Below are positions 1-7,602 of a stretch of DNA of 64,000 nucleotides, piece by piece. How positions within the stretch are numbered: the stretch's first letter is position 1; each line of letters opens with the position of its first letter. A model generated the notes under the pieces. The model ran no database searches and had not been told where the DNA came from. It saw nothing but the letters and a program-made list of their open reading frames with translations. Source of the DNA: Burkholderia plantarii (lineage in GTDB: Bacteria > Pseudomonadota > Gammaproteobacteria > Burkholderiales > Burkholderiaceae); contig NZ_CP007213.1 of the NCBI RefSeq assembly GCF_001411805.1, forward strand, positions 2,356,001 through 2,420,000, in the 5' to 3' direction. The position numbers and the translations under genes are program-made.

Positions 1-2
1 GG

Positions 3-887
3 CAAGACAACCGCGAGTCGGCGAAGCGGCTTGGCGCGGCGCTGACCGAACTCGATCACGTCTACGCGAGTGCCGGCCAGACCTACAAGCTGTATATCGT
101 CGGGCACAGCATGGGCGGGCTGGTGAGCCGCGGCCTGCTCGAGGATCCCGCCTCGAAGTCGGCGCCGTGGTTCGGCAAGGCCCGGGCGCTCATCACGCTG
201 GCGACGCCGCACTATGGCGCGCCGCTCGCGTTGAGCGCGATGCTCGGGCAGCAGATCGCCAATGTCGAGCTGATGGCCTACGTCAACTACGTGCAGTCGG
301 TGGTCGACAAGCCGATCTTCCCATCCACCTATGAGCTGCTGCCCCCGCCCGGGCATCCGTTCATCCAGGATGGCAACGGCGCCACCCTGGACGTCTATAC
401 CGCGGAGCCCGCGGCACCGTTCATGAAGGCGCTCGCCGATTTCAGGTTCAACCCGGAAAGCCTCGAGAAGGCGCAGACGTTCTTTTCGACGCTCACGGTG
501 ACGTCGCCGGACAATACGCCGATTCCGTACCACTGCTTCGTGGGCACGGAGCGGCCGACGCTCGCCAGCGACGCCGCCGGGCACCGACCGGCTTTCACCT
601 ATCGGCCCGATCCCGCGCATCCGCAGGACGACCCGTTCGTCAGCGCGGAAAAAGTCGCGGTGGGCGACGGTATCGTTCCCGAGGACAGCGCCCGCTTCGT
701 GTTCGAGCTCACCGATGCGCGATGCAGGACGTTCCCGGGGTATTCCCATGGGGAAATGGGCGGGTCGAACATGAAGAAGGCACCGGATGCGATCCGGGCG
801 ATGCTTGAACTGATCGGGCTGGAACTGCCGCCGCGCGGCACGGAAGACGAATCGGACGACGCGATGGACAGTTCGAACGCCTCGTGA
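3..887 (+). CDS. Alpha/beta-hydrolase (LCAT/lipase-like esterase), 5' end missing
   Basis: The open frame runs in from the left edge, so the N-terminus lies outside the window. An internal ATG at 111 falls inside the nucleophile elbow and is not the true start. The elbow reads Gly-His-Ser-Met-Gly-Gly, the GxSxG signature of serine esterases and lipases. A C-terminal His in the segment GYSHGEMGG (about 60 residues before the end) is a plausible catalytic base. The nearby segment 'LITLATPHYGAPLA' matches the 'TPHxG' stretch typical of LCAT/PGAP1-like hydrolases. Substrate unknown. No signal peptide can be judged because the start is absent. A 102-bp gap separates it from the convergent gene at 990. 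Confidence 0.75.
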   Translation, partial: QDNRESAKRLGAALTELDHVYASAGQTYKLYIVGHSMGGLVSRGLLEDPASKSAPWFGKARALITLATPHYGAPLALSAMLGQQIANVELMAYVNYVQSVVDKPIFPSTYELLPPPGHPFIQDGNGATLDVYTAEPAAPFMKALADFRFNPESLEKAQTFFSTLTVTSPDNTPIPYHCFVGTERPTLASDAAGHRPAFTYRPDPAHPQDDPFVSAEKVAVGDGIVPEDSARFVFELTDARCRTFPGYSHGEMGGSNMKKAPDAIRAMLELIGLELPPRGTEDESDDAMDSSNAS

Positions 888-989
888 TGTGCTGAACCGC
901 GCGGCGGCATGCGATGCCCTGGACGTTTGCCGGGGCGTGGTCGGCAGCGGCAAGCCCGCCGCCGAGAGGGCGTCGCGCGTCCCCGGGTG

Positions 990-1979
990 CTACAAGGACA
1001 CCACGATCTTGCCGAAATGCGTGTTCCGCTCCAGGTGGCGATGGGCTTCGACGATGTCGTCGAAGCCGAAGGTCTCCGCAACCACCGGCTTGAAGACGCC
1101 GCTTGCAACACCGGTCAGGACGTAGGAGGCGGCCGCCTCCAGGCGCTTTCTGTCGGTCGTGAGTCCGAACAGGTTGTAGCCGCGAATGACCGGCATCCGG
1201 GGAATCACCTCCAGCAGCGGCAGGACGGTGGGCTCGGTGCTCAGCGCGCCGTAGAGAAACATCGTCGCCCCCGGCGCGCAAGCCGTGACCAGCCTCGCGA
1301 AATCGGGGCCGCCAACCGGATCGAAGACGATGTCGGCCCCTTTCCCGCCAGTGATCCGCATGATCTCCACGACGACGTCCTGCTCTTCGGTGACGATCAC
1401 GTGCGCCGCCCCCGCCTTGAGCAAGCGCGCACGTTTGGCGCTGGTGCGCGTCAACGCCACCGGCACGCCACCTCCGGCGTTGACGATCTGGATCGCACCC
1501 AGGCCGATGCCGCTCGACGCGGCCGGGATGACGACCGTATCGCCCCGTTTCATCGTGCCGTCTTCCAGCAGCGCCCCGTATGGCGTGAGGAACACGTTCC
1601 ACAAGGTCGTCGCCTCGACATGCGGCATCGGCTCGACATGCCTGATGACCGCCGCGGCCGGCGCCAGCACCCGTTCGCCGTACATGCCATAGTCGTTCAT
1701 CGAAAATGCCGGCACCGTGGTCACCTGGTCGCCCACCGCCAGCCCGCCGACGCCCGCCCCGACGGCATCGACATAACCCGAAACCTCGTATCCCAGACGA
1801 GCCGGCAAGCGCACCGGCTCGACGTAACGTCCGGAGCGCCACATCGACTCCGCGCGATTCAGGCCGATGGCCTTCACGGCGATACGGACTTCGTCGGCTG
1901 CCGGTTCCGGCAGTGCCACGTCGACGATCTGCAGGACGTCCGGACCACCGTACTCACTGAACTGCACCACACGCGACAT
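990..1979 (-). CDS. Zinc-free MDR family NADPH:quinone oxidoreductase-like protein
   Basis: A 329-residue medium-chain dehydrogenase/reductase. An N-terminal GroES-like half (segment 'GLNRAESMWRSGRY', typical of quinone oxidoreductases) precedes a Rossmann half with the dinucleotide-binding turn 'AASSGIGLGAIQ' near residue 150. I see no cysteine cluster for structural zinc and no catalytic zinc cysteine, so it belongs with the zinc-free quinone reductase/enoyl reductase branch. NADPH-dependent reduction of an activated double bond or quinone is expected from the family. I chose the ATG at 1979 because the protein there begins MSRVVQFSEYGGPDV, a standard family N-terminus; the frame stays open upstream without a recognisable domain. 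Real substrate unknown. Confidence 0.85.
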   Translation of the reverse strand: MSRVVQFSEYGGPDVLQIVDVALPEPAADEVRIAVKAIGLNRAESMWRSGRYVEPVRLPARLGYEVSGYVDAVGAGVGGLAVGDQVTTVPAFSMNDYGMYGERVLAPAAAVIRHVEPMPHVEATTLWNVFLTPYGALLEDGTMKRGDTVVIPAASSGIGLGAIQIVNAGGGVPVALTRTSAKRARLLKAGAAHVIVTEEQDVVVEIMRITGGKGADIVFDPVGGPDFARLVTACAPGATMFLYGALSTEPTVLPLLEVIPRMPVIRGYNLFGLTTDRKRLEAAASYVLTGVASGVFKPVVAETFGFDDIVEAHRHLERNTHFGKIVVSL

Positions 1980-2102
1980 GTTTGTCCTTGCTTTGAAATC
2001 GCCGCCTAGCCGGCAGCGGCCCGGGCGCATCAGGCAGCGCCCGGACGGGATGGAACGGGGCGCACCCGCCGTGATGCCCTGGCGGCGCCAGGGGTTCGGC
2101 AT

Positions 2103-2432
2103 TCATTCCGGCGCCCGCCTCGAGGAGGATGCCGCTACCTTGCTGATCTGCATCTGCGGAGCGTGGCTGGAGCAATTGTCGAGATCGGCTTCCAGTTCCG
2201 CCCGGTTGCGCTGGAGGGCGGCCAGGAAGCCGTCGAGATCGCGGGTATGGAAATGCCCGACGGCGAGGAACGGCGGCGAGACCTCGCCGGTCGCCACGCC
2301 GAAATCCACCTCCCACGATTCGCAGAGATCGCCGATGCGCTCGGCGACCAGCGGCACGTGGTGGTCCCGGTAATAGCTGCCGTCGAAGCGGATTGCCTCG
2401 TCGGCACGATAGAGCATGCTGATCCTGAACAT
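2103..2432 (-). CDS. EthD-domain protein (dimeric alpha/beta barrel)
   Basis: A short 109-residue protein beginning MFRISMLYRA. The pattern 'YYRDHHVPLVAERIG' in the first third is the hallmark of the EthD/DUF1330-like ferredoxin-fold family. In this family, small homodimeric barrels act in degradation or decarboxylation of aromatic and polyketide compounds, or have no known chemistry. Its frame is open further upstream, but the family N-terminus fixes the ATG at 2432. It lies between an MDR reductase and an NmrA-type protein on the same strand, so the three may form one transcript (gaps 67 and 123 bp). Function in this context not known. Confidence 0.75.
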   Translation of the reverse strand: MFRISMLYRADEAIRFDGSYYRDHHVPLVAERIGDLCESWEVDFGVATGEVSPPFLAVGHFHTRDLDGFLAALQRNRAELEADLDNCSSHAPQMQISKVAASSSRRAPE

Positions 2433-2499
2433 GATTTTTCCGTGGAGACCGTTCGTGGTGCGCCGGGGCGGCGAACCACCCAGGCGCCGGGACGCATGC

Positions 2500-3387
2500 C
2501 TACTGCCGGTAGATATCTGCGAATCGCCTGGCAAACTGCTCGATCCGAATCCCGCGCAACTCGCGCTTCTGCTTGACGTAGTCCTCGAACAACACGCCGC
2601 GATCCAGAGCGACGAACATCTCCAGATAGTGATCGGCTGCGCCCTCGGCAAAGCCGTACTTGAGCAGCACGTTCCTGAACTCGCGATCGTCGAAGCGCAG
2701 CCATTTCATGTCGGGTATGCCGATTTCCTTGCCGATGAGCGCCGCGATTTCATCCGTGCCCGTCTCGTCGCTGACCACGTAGCGGAACGAATGCCCGTGG
2801 AAATCGAGCGACATCAATGCCTCGGCGGCTTCGTCGGCGATCGCCGCCGGCTCCACCACCGTGAAGGTGCCTGCCGGTATCTCGAACATGTTGCCCATGT
2901 GTCCCGCGCTTCGGATCAGCCCGATCGACAGCAGCAGGTTGGTATAGAAATAGCCGGCGCGAAGGTGCAGGACGTTGACCCCTTCCAGGCCGTTGAGGAC
3001 GACCTCGGCCAGGCCCATTCCGCTGATCGCTCCGGCATCGTGCAAGCGGTGCGCGCCGTAGCTGCTGAGGAACACCGCATGCTTCACGCCGGCGGCGCGA
3101 ATGGCAGCCGCGAAGTTTTCCGCCAGCGCGACGCTGAATTGCTTCAGGTCCGGCTGATCCCATCCCGGCGGCAACATCAGATAAACGCCGTCGGCGCCTT
3201 CGAAGGTCCTGGCGAGGAACGCCGCATCCTGCAGGTCGCCCACCGCGGCGACGGCACCGAGCCGGACCAGTCCGGACAGGTTGTCGGCATCGCGACCGAT
3301 CACCGTGACCTCGTGACCGTTCTCGAGCAGTCGTGTCGCCAGCGGCCGGGAAACATTGCCGGCACTTCCCGTTACAACGTATTTCAT
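2500..3387 (-). CDS. NmrA-like / NAD(P)-binding atypical SDR
   Basis: A 295-residue Rossmann protein. It starts MKYVVTGSAGNVSRPLATRL, giving the N-terminal 'TGxxGNV' dinucleotide loop of the NmrA/azoreductase-like atypical SDR group. The segment 'GVYLMLPPGWDQPD' is the usual NmrA-family loop after strand 4. These proteins bind NAD(P) and act as redox sensors or reduce quinones and azo compounds; no Tyr-x3-Lys catalytic pair is evident. The ATG at 3387 has an AGGTG ribosome-binding site about six bases upstream. It is divergent from the SDR gene at 3776. The 388-bp gap between them carries an inverted repeat that could control both. Confidence 0.8.
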   Translation of the reverse strand: MKYVVTGSAGNVSRPLATRLLENGHEVTVIGRDADNLSGLVRLGAVAAVGDLQDAAFLARTFEGADGVYLMLPPGWDQPDLKQFSVALAENFAAAIRAAGVKHAVFLSSYGAHRLHDAGAISGMGLAEVVLNGLEGVNVLHLRAGYFYTNLLLSIGLIRSAGHMGNMFEIPAGTFTVVEPAAIADEAAEALMSLDFHGHSFRYVVSDETGTDEIAALIGKEIGIPDMKWLRFDDREFRNVLLKYGFAEGAADHYLEMFVALDRGVLFEDYVKQKRELRGIRIEQFARRFADIYRQ

Positions 3388-3552
3388 GTCACACCTGTTG
3401 AAGAGAGTTCGCAGCAAGGATCCGAATGTCGAAGATTCGAACCCCTCGAGTCAGGTACCCCCAGGCCCGGCACTGCGCCCGTGAGCCTGGTGACCGGCGA
3501 TTCAGTCGCGCCGGATCGATCGTCATCGAGGCTTTCAGTGTCGCGCAAACCC

Positions 3553-3575
3553 TCGCAAGAACTAAGTACTTGCGA
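3553..3575. promoter_or_regulatory. Inverted repeat in divergent promoter region, candidate operator
   Basis: TCGCAAG and CTTGCGA are separated by nine bases (AACTAAGTA), a perfect 7-9-7 dyad. Its core also contains AAGTACTT. It lies mid-way in the 388-bp non-coding gap (3388-3775) between the divergent NmrA-like and SDR genes. HxlR/YodB-type quinone sensors bind TACT/AGTA-type dyads and often control NmrA or azoreductase genes, but no HxlR gene is visible here, so the binder is unknown. The rest of the gap shows nothing recognisable. Confidence 0.45.
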
Positions 3576-3775
3576 TTCCGAAGAATCCGGACGCCGCCGT
3601 CCACAATGGCGACGAACCCGGTTCCTCGCGCGATCGGGGCGCGGCCTCTCATCGCCGGTGCGAGGCTTGCCGCCGCGGAGAAATGTTCCGATCTGTTTCA
3701 ACTGTCGCCGTGTTTATCCTCGCGGCCGTTTCGCCTACCGTTTCCCCGTTTCCAACCGATTCGTGGAGATCGTCG

Positions 3776-4543
3776 ATGAGCAATTCCGCTGCAAGTGGTG
3801 ACGCGCGTCCCGTCGTGCTGGTCACGGGCGCGCTAGCCGGTATCGGCCGCGCGACCGCCCTGGCATTCGGTGCCGCCGGCTATCGCGTCGTGGTGTCGGG
3901 GCGCCGCCCCGAAGCTGGGAAGGCGCTGGAGGAAGCGCTGCGCGCGCTCGATCACGAGGCCAGGTTCGTCGAGGCGGACGTGCGCTTCGAGGAGCAGGTC
4001 TCGGCACTGATCGATACCACGGTTCGACACTTCGGCCGCCTGGATATCGCCGTGAACAATGCCGGTATCGACGGCAAGTTCCGCTCCATCCTCGAACACG
4101 ACGCGAAGAGCTACCAGGAAGTCTTCGATGCCAATGTCCTGGGCACTTTTCTGAGCATGAAGCACGAGTTACGCGCCATGCGCTCCCGGGGATCCGGCAG
4201 CATCGTCAACATTTCGTCCACCATGGGTACCCGGGGCGCACTCAATGCCTCGCTCTATGCCGGCAGCAAACACGCGGTGGAAGGCATGACCAAGGCGGTC
4301 GCGCTGGAGGCGGCGCCGTTCTCGATTCGCGTCAACGCGGTGGCCCCCGGGCCGGTCCAGACGGAAATGTTCGACCGCATCGCCGTCGATGCCGGGGGAC
4401 GCGACGCCATGATTGCTGGCGTTCCACTCAAGCGGCTCGGCACCGTGGAGGAAATCGCGCAAATGATCCTGTTCGTCGCCTCCGACAAGGTTCCGTTCCT
4501 GACCGGAGAAGTCATCCGCGTCAACGGCGGCAAGACCGCCTGA
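3776..4543 (+). CDS. SDR-family NAD(P)-dependent oxidoreductase
   Basis: A 255-residue classical short-chain dehydrogenase/reductase. The N-terminal cofactor loop is 'TGALAGIGRATAL', followed by 'NNAG' near residue 93. The catalytic Ser lies in 'ISSTMGTRG' and the Tyr-x3-Lys pair in 'YAGSKHAVEG'. The C-terminal 'VAPGPVQTEMFDR' and 'LTGEVIRVNGGKTA' are standard. It is expected to oxidise or reduce a hydroxyl/keto group with NAD(P)H. The ATG at 3776 gives the usual short N-terminus and has GGAG upstream; an in-frame ATG at 3683 would add 31 residues unlike the family. Substrate unknown. Confidence 0.88.
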   Translation: MSNSAASGDARPVVLVTGALAGIGRATALAFGAAGYRVVVSGRRPEAGKALEEALRALDHEARFVEADVRFEEQVSALIDTTVRHFGRLDIAVNNAGIDGKFRSILEHDAKSYQEVFDANVLGTFLSMKHELRAMRSRGSGSIVNISSTMGTRGALNASLYAGSKHAVEGMTKAVALEAAPFSIRVNAVAPGPVQTEMFDRIAVDAGGRDAMIAGVPLKRLGTVEEIAQMILFVASDKVPFLTGEVIRVNGGKTA

Positions 4544-4620
4544 GGCAAGACCGGCCCTGACGACGGAGCGGCCCGCACAGGCCAGCCCGTCGGTTAATTT
4601 TTTTCTCCTGCCTTCTTCCC

Positions 4621-4848
4621 ATGATCATCCACAGTATCGAAGACCGGACCGGCACCCATTGCATCGATTTCATCGAGGACGAGGCCGAGGGCGGCTTTCG
4701 CTTCAAACTGTTCAGGAAGGAACCGGAAGACCATGGCCGCTGGTCATTGACGGCGGACTACTCGGGGACCCGATACGATGATCTCGCCCAGGCCATCGCC
4801 GCCGCCAGACGGGCAGTGCCCTGGCTGGACGACCAACCGGCCCGCTGA
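4621..4848 (+). CDS. Small conserved-type hypothetical protein (75 aa)
   Basis: A 75-residue acidic protein beginning MIIHSIEDRTGTHCIDFIED and ending WLDDQPAR. I do not recognise the family. It has no membrane segment or signal peptide, and its alternating charged/aromatic pattern suggests a small soluble fold. A pyrimidine tract (TTTTTTCTCCTGCCTTCTTCCC) precedes the ATG and no good ribosome-binding site is seen, which weakens the start call. The gene ends inside a 13-bp hairpin, as real terminal genes often do. It sits between an SDR and a convergent MFS gene. Confidence 0.5.
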   Translation: MIIHSIEDRTGTHCIDFIEDEAEGGFRFKLFRKEPEDHGRWSLTADYSGTRYDDLAQAIAAARRAVPWLDDQPAR

Positions 4849-4863
4849 CGGGGCCGGTTGGTC
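4831..4863. terminator. Strong hairpin spanning the stop codon, likely bidirectional terminator
   Basis: GACCAACCGGCCC (4831-4843) and GGGCCGGTTGGTC (4851-4863) are perfect 13-bp arms around a 7-base loop that contains the stop codon of the preceding small gene. It lies between two convergent genes. No long U-tract follows on either strand, so termination may be weak, or the hairpin may instead protect mRNA ends. Confidence 0.6.
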
Positions 4864-4891
4864 CTTGCGGTCGCCCCTGGCCGCCATCTCG

Positions 4892-6112
4892 TCAACCCGG
4901 GCCGAGCGCCGCCTTGCGTGCCCGGTAGCGCATTCCCGCGAACCACGACAGCGCGAAGGCGATCATTTCACAGGTGGCCGCCGACCACCCCAGGTCGGAC
5001 ACGGAAGCCAGCGAGATCGTCAGCGACCCCAGAGAGGCGCCCAGCGAAAAGCCCAGGTACATGAAGGAAGCGTTCATCGACAATGCGATCGGGGTGCCGG
5101 CAACCCCGGCGACGCCGATCAGCGTCACCTGCTGGGCAGGATAAAAGGCCCAATGCGCCATGCCCCAGCCGACGATGCAGAACAGGATCGGCAGCAGGCT
5201 GCCGCGCGCGCCCGGTAGAGGGAGATGGGCACGCCACGACATCGTCGCGAATACGAGGACCATCAGCGCGAGACTGGGGAGTACCACGCGGCGGGGCCCG
5301 AGACGATCCGTTCCCTCGCCGCCGATCACCACACCGATCGCCGCCGACGCCCCCCACGTGAAGAGGATGTAGCCGATTTGCGCGCCATCGAGCCGTGTCA
5401 CGCTGGAGACGAACAGGGCCAGGTAGGTGTACATCGTGTAGGCGCCGGTCGCCCAAATCATCGTGACCAGCAAGGTCAGCAGGATGGCCGGCTGCCGGAC
5501 CGTCCGCAGCCGCTGGCGCAGGCTCGCCACGGTCATGCCCTTGCCGATATGCGAAGGCATGCCGACGATCAGCCCCAGCGTCGCGACCGCCGACAGCACG
5601 GCCACGCAGGCAAAGGTCATCCGCCATCCAAGGTGATTGCCGATCAATGCACCGAACGGGACACCGAAGGCGATCGCGACCGAAATGCCGCCGTTGACGA
5701 TGGCCAGTGCCTTGCCGCGCCTTTCAGGGCCCGCGACCACGCCTGCCAGGGCATTGGCTCCCGGTACGTAAAGCCCGGCGGCACCTGCCAGCAGGACGCG
5801 CGCGGCCATCAAGGTCCAGTAGCCGGGGGCGGCCCAGGCCAGGATGTTGGCCGCGCTGAAGGCCAGCATGGTGAAGATCATCATGCGCCGCCGATCGACA
5901 TGCCCCGTCAGGGCGGTGAGGATCGGCGAGCTCAGCGCGTAGGCCAGGGAAAACACCGTCACCAGCTGGCCGGTGGCGACGACGCTGGCATGCAGATCCC
6001 TTGCCATCTCGGGCAGGAGCCCGGCAATCACGAAGCTCTCGGTTCCGACTGCGAAGGTACCGAGTGCCATGAAGAACAGGGGAGGATAGGAAAAGCGTTC
6101 GGGTGGATTCAC
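4892..6112 (-). CDS. MFS transporter, DHA1 (AraJ/sugar-efflux-like)
   Basis: A 406-residue major facilitator with about 12 hydrophobic segments. The first helix region reads 'FFMALGTFAVGTESFVIAGLLP'. The usual inter-helix loop after helix 2 is present ('TGHVDRRRMMI'), and 'AARVLLAGAAGLYVPGANALAG' follows. This pattern is typical of arabinose-efflux-permease/DHA1 exporters. I place the start at the GTG at 6112 because an AGGAAA site lies just upstream and the product then has family length. An ATG 15 codons further in is the alternative, and the frame is open to 6616 without domain support. It is divergent from the Gfo/Idh/MocA gene; the shared region holds two palindromes. Confidence 0.82.
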   Translation of the reverse strand: MNPPERFSYPPLFFMALGTFAVGTESFVIAGLLPEMARDLHASVVATGQLVTVFSLAYALSSPILTALTGHVDRRRMMIFTMLAFSAANILAWAAPGYWTLMAARVLLAGAAGLYVPGANALAGVVAGPERRGKALAIVNGGISVAIAFGVPFGALIGNHLGWRMTFACVAVLSAVATLGLIVGMPSHIGKGMTVASLRQRLRTVRQPAILLTLLVTMIWATGAYTMYTYLALFVSSVTRLDGAQIGYILFTWGASAAIGVVIGGEGTDRLGPRRVVLPSLALMVLVFATMSWRAHLPLPGARGSLLPILFCIVGWGMAHWAFYPAQQVTLIGVAGVAGTPIALSMNASFMYLGFSLGASLGSLTISLASVSDLGWSAATCEMIAFALSWFAGMRYRARKAALGPG

Positions 6113-6250
6113 GGGGCAGGTTTCCTGCGGGAGGGCGCCGCCTCGCGCGCCCCGGCACTCGTACGAACAACCGGGCAGCGGCGCGGGCTCACGGCAATGG
6201 AGCCCGATGATAGGGATGCGAGGACCGGGGAAAAAGATGGGGCATGTCGC

Positions 6251-6280
6251 ATCACTTCGGACACGCCTGTCCGAAGTGAT
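6251..6280. promoter_or_regulatory. Perfect 13-4-13 palindrome, candidate operator O1
   Basis: ATCACTTCGGACA and TGTCCGAAGTGAT flank the four bases CGCC with no mismatch. It lies in the 358-bp gap between the divergent MFS gene and the Gfo/Idh/MocA gene. Such a long, perfect palindrome without a U-tract suits a TetR-like dimer or dimer pair rather than a terminator. No regulator is encoded directly beside it. Confidence 0.6.
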
Positions 6281-6363
6281 GCGCGCCCGCCTTCCGCAAG
6301 GCAGCGACGGGCGCCGAACCAGGACGGCTCGACCCAGGCGCATGCCGCGGCCAGGACGCGAGC

Positions 6364-6386
6364 CGGACAGTCGTGTCCGAAATGAT
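6364..6386. promoter_or_regulatory. Second, weaker copy of the palindrome (O2)
   Basis: CGGACA-GTCG-TGTCCG at 6364-6379 repeats the core of the site at 6251 with the same four-base spacing. Its right arm continues as TGTCCGAAATGAT (one mismatch from O1), while the left arm is degenerate. It is centred about 106 bp downstream of O1 and ends about 85 bp upstream of the Gfo/Idh/MocA start. Confidence 0.5.
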
Positions 6387-6470
6387 GTGAACTGCGAAGC
6401 ATTTTTCTCCGTCGCGCCGGCCCCTACCATGGCAGGGTTGCGGATCGACCGCATCGTGCAAGGAGAAAAC

Positions 6471-7592
6471 ATGAATGACATGGTCTCGAGTTCCACCGAC
6501 ACAATCAGGGTGGGTGTGATCGGAGCCGGCACCTGGGCCGAATACGGCCACTTCCCTTCCCTCAAGCTGTTGCCGCAATACGAACTGACGGCCATCCACA
6601 GCCGTTCCTGCGACAAGGCTGCCGCATTGAAGCGGCGCCACGGCTTTCGTCACGTCGCCGGTTCGCTCGATGAGCTGGTGAATCACCCGGAGGTCGACCT
6701 GGTACTGGTGCTGACCCCGGCGCCGCAGCACGAGGCAGGCATTCGCGCCGCGATCGCCGCCGGGAAGGACGTCTACTGCGAATGGCCGCTGACGCCCGGC
6801 ACGGCGCTGTCGAGGGAACTGCTGGAACTGGCCGGCAGGGCTGGCGTGCGCACCCTGGTCGGACTGCAGCGCCGCCTCGCACCGGACTATCGATACCTGC
6901 ACGACCTGATCGAGGCGGGAAAGATCGGCGAGGTCCGCTCGATCCGGCTGCACATCAGCGTCGAATACTTCACGCGGCTTCGCACGATCGGCCTGCACTA
7001 CACCGTTCCGGCGGAAAACTTTTCCAACGTGCTGGCCATCTATGGCGGCCATTATCTGGACATGCTGTTCCATACGCTGTTCGACTATCCGGACCGCATA
7101 CAGGCCCTGCTTGTGAACCAGTTCAAGGAAATCACGTTCCGGGAAACGGGTGCCACGCTGCCGCACGGCACGCCGGATCAGGTCGTGCTGGCCGGAACCT
7201 TCCCGAACGGCGCGATCCTGACCGTCCACATCGAGGCAGGCAAGCTGAACAACTACGGCATCCAGCTCGACGTCACCGGCACCGAAGGCGACCTGCGGGT
7301 GACCAACCCGGCCAGCTTCGGCGAGACGTCCAACCGGCTCGAGATCGCCGTCGGCGAAGGCCAGGCGCTGCAACGGCTGGACGTGCCCTCCGGGTACGAG
7401 TGGCTTCCACCCAACGCACTGGGCGCCAGCACGCGCGAGCTGGCCAACCTTTACGCGGCCCACGCCCACGACCTCCGGCACGGCGGCCAGCGTGCGCCCA
7501 CGTTCGCCGACGCCATCCGCGTCCACGAACTGATCGACCAGATCGTGGCCGCCCATGACGGCGGCCGGCGCATCGACCTGAACTTCTCGTAA
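6471..7592 (+). CDS. Gfo/Idh/MocA-family NAD(P)-dependent oxidoreductase
   Basis: A 373-residue dehydrogenase. The Rossmann N-terminus reads 'VGVIGAGTWAEYGHFPSL'. The family signature usually written EKP appears as 'YCEWPLTPG' near residue 105, followed by 'RTLVGLQRRLAPDYRYL'. The C-terminal alpha/beta domain carries 'VTGTEGDLRVTNP'. Members oxidise or reduce sugars, inositols and related polyols. The ATG at 6471 has AAGGAGA five bases upstream, a strong site, so the long open frame before it is discounted. It is followed after 10 bp by an Old Yellow Enzyme gene, so the two are almost certainly cotranscribed. The EKP-to-EWP change is worth noting, since the lysine is the usual catalytic residue. 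Confidence 0.85.
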   Translation: MNDMVSSSTDTIRVGVIGAGTWAEYGHFPSLKLLPQYELTAIHSRSCDKAAALKRRHGFRHVAGSLDELVNHPEVDLVLVLTPAPQHEAGIRAAIAAGKDVYCEWPLTPGTALSRELLELAGRAGVRTLVGLQRRLAPDYRYLHDLIEAGKIGEVRSIRLHISVEYFTRLRTIGLHYTVPAENFSNVLAIYGGHYLDMLFHTLFDYPDRIQALLVNQFKEITFRETGATLPHGTPDQVVLAGTFPNGAILTVHIEAGKLNNYGIQLDVTGTEGDLRVTNPASFGETSNRLEIAVGEGQALQRLDVPSGYEWLPPNALGASTRELANLYAAHAHDLRHGGQRAPTFADAIRVHELIDQIVAAHDGGRRIDLNFS

Positions 7593-7602
7593 CGGACCAT
7601 CC

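Noticed and set aside
709..1842. Long open frame with arginine/glycine-rich translation opposite the MDR gene
   Set aside because: It overlaps a clear MDR reductase in another frame and its translation is low complexity; such shadows are common at this GC content.
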